Position numbers and translations under genes: made by a program. Shown piece by piece: positions 12,267 to 16,016 of a stretch of 16,016 nt of DNA. The DNA is taken from the NCBI GenBank assembly GCA_018500045.2, contig JAHBAQ020000064.1, positions 1 to 16,016 on the forward strand, given 5' to 3'. The notes below the pieces were generated by a model, which was given only the letters and a program-made list of their open reading frames with translations, was not told where the DNA came from and did not search any database. Position 1 is the stretch's first letter. Each line of letters starts with the position of its first letter. The DNA comes from Candidatus Shapirobacteria bacterium (GTDB lineage Bacteria; Patescibacteriota; Microgenomatia; UBA12405).

Positions 12267-14264
12267 ATGATCACTCTCGATTCTCCTGAACTCAAAAATA
12301 TTTCTCCCGAAAAACTTGGTGAACTGATGATTGAGGCCAAAAAAGCCTACTATAATACTGGCAAACCCATAATGGATGACCATACCTGGGATATTCTTGA
12401 AGACACTTTACGCAAAAAACTCCCTTACCATCGAATTTTTACCAAAGTCGGTAGTCATCATTTCAATACCGGTTTTGATAAAAAATCCCATTCTATGCCT
12501 ATGGGTTCCCAGAATAAAATTAATCGCCTTGAGGATTTAATCCATTATTTCGAACTCAAAAAAATTCCCCAAAATACTGAATTTGTGGTTCAACCAAAAT
12601 GTGATGGTATCTCTCTGGAAATTATTTATAAAAACGGTGAACTTGTCGAATCCATTACTCGCGGTGATGGTCATATCGGTGACGTTATTACTCAAAACAT
12701 CGTTAAAATGAAAAAATGTGTCACCAAAATTAATGAAAATTTTTCCGGTGCCATCCGCTGTGAAATCGTCATGTTAAATGATGATTTTGAAAAACTTAAC
12801 AAACTAACTCAAAAAAATACCCCTGCCCTGTCAAGGTCCATAGATACCCCGGAGAGGGTAGAAGGGGATGGGGAAGGGTTTTACAGCAATTCTCGCAATG
12901 CTGCTTCCGGTATTTCTCAACGTCTCGACGGTCAATATGCCGAGTTTTGTAGTTTATACGCTGTTGATATTTTTTCTCCCTCTTACAGCTTTTCCACCGA
13001 AACCGAAAAAATTAATTTTCTCAACCAACACGGTTTTACCACTGTCGATAATTTTTTATGTCAAAATTTTGACCAAATCGAAGAAATTTATCAACAGTTC
13101 CTCAACAAAAATAGAGGAGAATATCCATTTGAAATTGATGGTCTAGTTATTAAAATCAACGATCTTCAACTTCAACACCAACTTGGTTCCAAAAATAATC
13201 GCCCCAAAGGCCAAGTCGCCTACAAATTTCCATCGCGCTCCAGCCAAACCAGAATTATTAATATTGATTGGCAAGTCGGTCCTATGGGGACCATCACTCC
13301 TGTAGCCCAAGTTGATCCGATCGAAATTTCTGGTGCCATTATCACCTTTGCCTCATTAGCCAACTACGATCTTATAAAAGAAAAAAACATTAATATTGAT
13401 GATATTGTCGAAATCCAACGTCGCGGTGACGTTATTCCTCATGTTGAACAAGTCATTACCAAGATCAATTCCGGCCACATTTCCGCTCCCATCAAATGCC
13501 CTTCTTGCCACACTCCGCTCATTCATGAAAATAAATTTTTAAAATGTCCCAACATTTCTAAGTGTTCTGCTCAAATCTTAGGCTCTCTCCGACTTTTTTG
13601 CGACACCCTCGAAATCAAAGGTATCTCCGACAAAACTATTGCTAAACTTTATCAATTAAATTTAATTAAATTACCTGGCGATTTCTATCGTCTCCAAGTT
13701 TCCGACTTTGAAAACATTGCTGGTTTAGGTAATAAATCTGGCAGCAATATCGTCCGTGAAATTCAAGCCAAGAAAACTCTCACTCTCAAGCAAATCTTAG
13801 ACGCCGCCATTATCCCTAACTTCAGTTCTCAAAGAATTATTCAAATTATTAACGCTGGTTTTGATACTCCCGAAAAAATTCTCAGCCTCACTGTTTCTCA
13901 ACTTGAAGCCCTACCCGGCATCAAAATTACTTTAGCGGAAAAAATTTATCAAGGTATCCAATCCCGCCGTGATTTTATTCAATCTATATTGAACAATGTC
14001 ACTATTCACCAATCTAAAATCTTAAATCATGAATCTAAAATTTTTGGAAAAAATTTTGCCATTACCGGCACCCTTTCTATACCCAGAAAATCTTTAGAGG
14101 AAAAAATTATTTCCCTCGGCGGCAAACTAGCCTCATCTGTTACTTCCAATACTGATTACTTAATTACCAATGAAATAGAATCTGATTCATCCAAGTTCGT
14201 TAATGCCAAAAAATTCGGCACCCAAATTATTTCTGAAGTCGAGTTTAGTCAATTAGCAGAATAA
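12267..14264 (+). CDS. ligA: NAD-dependent DNA ligase LigA
   Basis: The 665-residue protein seals nicks using NAD+ and has normal LigA length and domain order. The adenylation motif is KCDG with Lys111; TRGDGHIGDVITQN (131-144), FEIDGLVIK (288-296) and VAYKFP (317-322) follow. The OB-fold contains VGPMGTITPVA. The zinc finger uses Cys411, Cys414, Cys427 and Cys433. Helix-hairpin-helix repeats span about 440-560 and a BRCT domain about 590-665. The motif usually near SLxNxF is changed to PMGSQNK, so this is a divergent LigA. Residues 184-204 are an extra segment encoded by a G-rich palindromic block. A 21-base direct repeat encodes the linker before BRCT. There is no Shine-Dalgarno site; it lies seven bases after the Fic gene. 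Confidence 0.97.
   Translation: MITLDSPELKNISPEKLGELMIEAKKAYYNTGKPIMDDHTWDILEDTLRKKLPYHRIFTKVGSHHFNTGFDKKSHSMPMGSQNKINRLEDLIHYFELKKIPQNTEFVVQPKCDGISLEIIYKNGELVESITRGDGHIGDVITQNIVKMKKCVTKINENFSGAIRCEIVMLNDDFEKLNKLTQKNTPALSRSIDTPERVEGDGEGFYSNSRNAASGISQRLDGQYAEFCSLYAVDIFSPSYSFSTETEKINFLNQHGFTTVDNFLCQNFDQIEEIYQQFLNKNRGEYPFEIDGLVIKINDLQLQHQLGSKNNRPKGQVAYKFPSRSSQTRIINIDWQVGPMGTITPVAQVDPIEISGAIITFASLANYDLIKEKNINIDDIVEIQRRGDVIPHVEQVITKINSGHISAPIKCPSCHTPLIHENKFLKCPNISKCSAQILGSLRLFCDTLEIKGISDKTIAKLYQLNLIKLPGDFYRLQVSDFENIAGLGNKSGSNIVREIQAKKTLTLKQILDAAIIPNFSSQRIIQIINAGFDTPEKILSLTVSQLEALPGIKITLAEKIYQGIQSRRDFIQSILNNVTIHQSKILNHESKIFGKNFAITGTLSIPRKSLEEKIISLGGKLASSVTSNTDYLITNEIESDSSKFVNAKKFGTQIISEVEFSQLAE
12818..12880. 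repeat. G/C-rich palindromic insert within ligA
   Basis: This in-frame 63-base block encodes about residues 184-204 (NTPALSRSIDTPERVEGDGEG). Its ends are imperfect inverted repeats: ACCCCTGCCC at 12819-12828 against GGGGAAGGGT at 12870-12879, eight of ten pairing. An inner hairpin, TACCC (12845-12849) and GGGTA (12856-12860), lies between them. The composition differs sharply from the rest of ligA. A mobile palindrome is a good explanation, not proven. Confidence 0.6.
14011..14041 (+). repeat. 21-base in-frame direct repeat in ligA
   Basis: AATCTAAAAT occurs at 14011-14020 and again at 14032-14041, exactly 21 bases (seven codons) apart, giving SKILNHESKI in the protein. It encodes the flexible linker just before the BRCT domain. 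Confidence 0.55.
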
Positions 14265-14279
14265 CAGTTCGACTGCTAA
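14253..14279 (+). terminator. Inverted repeat spanning the ligA stop codon
   Basis: TTAGCAG (14253-14259) and CTGCTAA (14273-14279) form a perfect seven-base stem, with the ligA stop codon in the 13-base loop. No T run follows, so it is not a standard Rho-independent terminator; it could protect the mRNA end or be chance. Confidence 0.3.
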
Positions 14280-14348
14280 CAAATAGACGAAAATTTATTT
14301 TCCCTATCTTTAGGTATATTTATATATCAAAATACATCACCACCTCAA

Positions 14349-14357
14349 TGTTAAAAT
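14349..14357 (+). promoter_or_regulatory. Extended -10 promoter of pth
   Basis: TGTTAAAAT (TGn plus TAAAAT, five of six consensus bases) ends six bases before the pth ATG at 14364. There is no Shine-Dalgarno site and no clear -35. Transcription would begin at or very near the A of ATG. Confidence 0.5.
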
Positions 14358-14363
14358 ACTCTT

Positions 14364-14897
14364 ATGAAACTAATCTTCGGTCTTGGTAATCCTGACAAAA
14401 AATATCAAAACACTCGGCACAATTTAGGCCAAAAAATTATTACTCAATATCTCGAAACCCAAAAGAATTGTCGTCTCAAAGATAACGACCGGCTTTGTGC
14501 TAAGACCTGTGAAACTGGGCAGGGGAGTACTAAAACAATTTTTGTCATTTCTAGTGAATATATGAATCATTCCGGTATCACCGCCCAAAAAATTTCTCAT
14601 TTCTTTAAAATCGAACCGTCTAATGTTTACATCATCCACGATGATCTTGATTTAGAAGTAGGGGATTATCGCATCCAGTTTGACCGAGGTCCCGCTGGCC
14701 ACAATGGCATAAAATCCATTATTGAAAATTTAAACACTCAAGCGTTTAATCGAATCCGTATTGGCATTGGCAAACCTCAAGATAATATTCCTATTGAAGA
14801 ATATGTTCTCCAACCTTTTTCAAAAGAAGAATTAGATATAATAAACACCATCACCCCAAAAATTTTTGAAGAAATTAACAACATTCTTAATTCTTGA
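14364..14897 (+). CDS. pth: Peptidyl-tRNA hydrolase
   Basis: Pth releases peptides from peptidyl-tRNAs that drop off the ribosome, recycling the tRNA. The 177-residue protein is slightly short for the family (about 185-195) but has the expected active-site motifs: FGLGNPDKKY with Asn9, TRHNLG with the catalytic His19, YMNHSG (usually YMNLSG), HDDLDLEVGDYR with the catalytic-site Asp, and GPAGHNGIKSI with the conserved Asn. The C-terminal segment IPIEEYVLQPFSKEE is also typical. The gene has its own extended -10 element 99 bases after ligA, and its start is set by the ATG that begins the conserved strand MKLIFGLGNP. The tRNA-Ala gene follows 51 bases downstream, a fitting but possibly accidental neighbour. 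Confidence 0.97.
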   Translation: MKLIFGLGNPDKKYQNTRHNLGQKIITQYLETQKNCRLKDNDRLCAKTCETGQGSTKTIFVISSEYMNHSGITAQKISHFFKIEPSNVYIIHDDLDLEVGDYRIQFDRGPAGHNGIKSIIENLNTQAFNRIRIGIGKPQDNIPIEEYVLQPFSKEELDIINTITPKIFEEINNILNS

Positions 14898-14905
14898 ATT
14901 TTTCA

Positions 14906-14938
14906 TAATTAGTAATTTGTAATTAATAATTAGTAATT
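14906..14938. repeat. AT-rich direct repeat before tRNA-Ala
   Basis: TAATTAGTAATT occurs twice, at 14906-14917 and 14927-14938, 21 bases apart, within the 51-base gap between pth and the tRNA. The inverse of this unit is found between pilB and pilT with one mismatch. It may include the tRNA promoter, but no convincing -35/-10 pair is seen. Confidence 0.5.
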
Positions 14939-14948
14939 AAATATTTTT

Positions 14949-15022
14949 GGGCTCATAGTTAAACGGTATAACGCGTCATTCGCATTGACGTATTCTGGGT
15001 TCAATTCCCAGTGGGTCCACCA
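14949..15022 (+). tRNA. tRNA-Ala (anticodon CGC), CCA encoded
   Basis: A full cloverleaf can be drawn. The acceptor arm GGGCTCA pairs with TGGGTCC (seven pairs), including the G3-U70 wobble that marks alanine tRNAs, and ends in discriminator A and encoded CCA. The D-stem is GTTA/TAAC, the anticodon stem CGTCA/TGACG with loop TTCGCAT, so the anticodon at 14981-14983 is CGC, reading the alanine codon GCG. The variable loop is four bases and the T-arm is CTGGG/CCCAG with loop TTCAATT. The next gene starts five bases after the CCA. Confidence 0.96.
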
Positions 15023-15027
15023 AATCT

Positions 15028-16016
15028 ATGGTTAAACTTCTAAAATCAATTACTAAATCAATTAAACACGGTCTTAAAAATGATCCGGAAATAAACAAGT
15101 TTCGTATTAGACATCCTAAGCTTTGTCATTTTTTTAAAAAAAGATTTACCACTGACGAAAAATATGGCGCTTATCTCACAATTGGAATTGTTTTTACTCT
15201 AATATTTATTTACATTTTTTTTGGCATCCTTCAAGATTACATCGGTCAAGAAAGGCTCATTCAGTTCGATCTTCGGGTCATTAACCTTTTTGCCGCCCTT
15301 CGCCATCACAACCTCAACCAACAAATGCTTTTTATTACTTATCTGGCCAAAGGTGAAATTATTACTATTGGTATGTTGGTCTTCTGTACTATTTTTTATC
15401 TCCACAAAAATTGGCGGTTTCTCTACACCTTACTAATTTCCGTCATTGGTGGCGAATTTTTTGTTTGGCTTATCAAAAATACTATTGATCGACCTCGACC
15501 CCCCTTAATCAGTGCCTTAGTCACCGAATCCAGTTATAGTTTTCCCAGCGGTCATACTTTTGTTGCCATTGCTTTTTATGGCCTTCTTTCTTATTTTGTG
15601 ATTCAATCAGAAAAAAATAAATCTCTTAAAATCATCAGCTTTATTACCAGTTTCTTACTAATTATTCTTATCGGTATTTCCCGGGTTTATCTGGGTGCTC
15701 ATTGGCCTTCCGACGTTTTTGCTAGTTTAGCTGTCGGCGCTGCTTGGTTGAGTATTTTAGTCACCTCACTAAAAATCAAAAAGAAATTTAACCCCTTACC
15801 GGATATAAAAATCCATTGGTCCAAAAAAAGAACCAATCTTTTTATTACTTTTTTAATTTCTATTTGGATTATTTTTATCATTTCTTTTTTTATCACCCAC
15901 CCAATTAAACCTATAAATATTAATCAAACTTCTAAAATTACCATTCAGACAAACCAAATCACCAACAAACTTTTCGAAAAATTACCTAAAATTAGTGAAA
16001 GCATTACTTCGCTCCC
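15028..16016 (+). CDS. PAP2-family membrane phosphatase (partial, runs off window)
   Basis: The frame is open from ATG 15028 to the window end, 329 residues and incomplete. All three acid-phosphatase motifs of the PAP2 superfamily are intact: KNTIDRPRP at 150-158, PSGH at 173-176 and SRVYLGAHWPSD at 218-229, with His176 and His225 as catalytic residues. Such enzymes remove phosphate from membrane lipids such as phosphatidic acid or undecaprenyl pyrophosphate. Membrane segments are visible at about 48-68, 112-125, 132-149, 177-193, 202-217, 230-247 and 270-290. Residues after about 295, ending KLPKISESITSL, suggest the start of a further soluble domain, perhaps LssY_C-like; this is only an inference. 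The start lies five bases after the tRNA-Ala CCA end, with no room for a Shine-Dalgarno site. Confidence 0.93.
   Translation, partial: MVKLLKSITKSIKHGLKNDPEINKFRIRHPKLCHFFKKRFTTDEKYGAYLTIGIVFTLIFIYIFFGILQDYIGQERLIQFDLRVINLFAALRHHNLNQQMLFITYLAKGEIITIGMLVFCTIFYLHKNWRFLYTLLISVIGGEFFVWLIKNTIDRPRPPLISALVTESSYSFPSGHTFVAIAFYGLLSYFVIQSEKNKSLKIISFITSFLLIILIGISRVYLGAHWPSDVFASLAVGAAWLSILVTSLKIKKKFNPLPDIKIHWSKKRTNLFITFLISIWIIFIISFFITHPIKPININQTSKITIQTNQITNKLFEKLPKISESITSL

Noticed and set aside
15199..15896. Antisense and alternate-frame open frames within the phosphatase gene
   Set aside because: The PAP2 frame carries all three catalytic motifs, so these are by-products of its composition.
178..16016. 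TGA-to-glycine recoding (genetic code 25)
   Set aside because: TGA terminates pilD, pth and the divergent prepilin gene at the expected protein ends.
1..16016. CRISPR array or prophage
   Set aside because: No regularly spaced repeats with unique spacers, and no phage structural or integrase genes; the repeats found are short palindromes or AT-rich units.

Overview
The window looks like one end of a contig from an AT-rich bacterium, most likely a member of the Candidate Phyla Radiation (Patescibacteria). That is an inference from three things: compact AT-rich genes with little spacing, a type IV pilus locus that has PilB, PilT, PilC and PilD but no secretin or PilMNOP genes in view, and divergent but recognisable housekeeping proteins. 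TGA ends several complete genes (pilD, pth, a pseudopilin), so the TGA-to-glycine recoding of Gracilibacteria and Absconditabacteria does not apply. The first 35 bases are not genomic: positions 3-35 are a Nextera Read 1 transposase adapter left on the contig end.

Positions 37-141 hold the lysine-rich 3' tail of an unidentified plus-strand gene. Positions 178-10376, all on the minus strand, form a type IV pilus locus. In transcription order it contains pilB (assembly ATPase), pilT (retraction ATPase), pilC (platform protein), a probable major pilin, a terminator, pilD (prepilin peptidase), and nine more prepilin-like genes. The pilin-like set includes GspH/FimT-, GspI/PilV- and GspJ/PilW-like members, several GspG-like ones, one cysteine-rich protein and one with a degenerate processing site. 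PilD would cleave the leaders, PilC and PilB would assemble the fibre, PilT would depolymerise it, and the minor pilins would form or prime the tip.

Positions 10423-16016, all on the plus strand, hold housekeeping and accessory genes: a DNA polymerase III delta'-like clamp-loader protein, a Fic-family protein with a C-terminal winged helix, NAD-dependent DNA ligase (ligA), peptidyl-tRNA hydrolase (pth), tRNA-Ala(CGC), and a PAP2-family membrane phosphatase that runs off the window end.

Two patterns cross gene boundaries. First, several genes have a -10-like hexamer only 5-10 bases before the start codon and no clear Shine-Dalgarno site. Three pseudopilin genes share the exact layout TTGnnn-N17-TAGAAT-N6-ATG, which suggests leaderless transcripts. 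Second, GC-rich palindromes stand out from the AT-rich background. Two lie in frame inside pilD, one in frame inside ligA, and a cluster lies between the major pilin and pilD. They look like mobile REP-type elements tolerated inside proteins.
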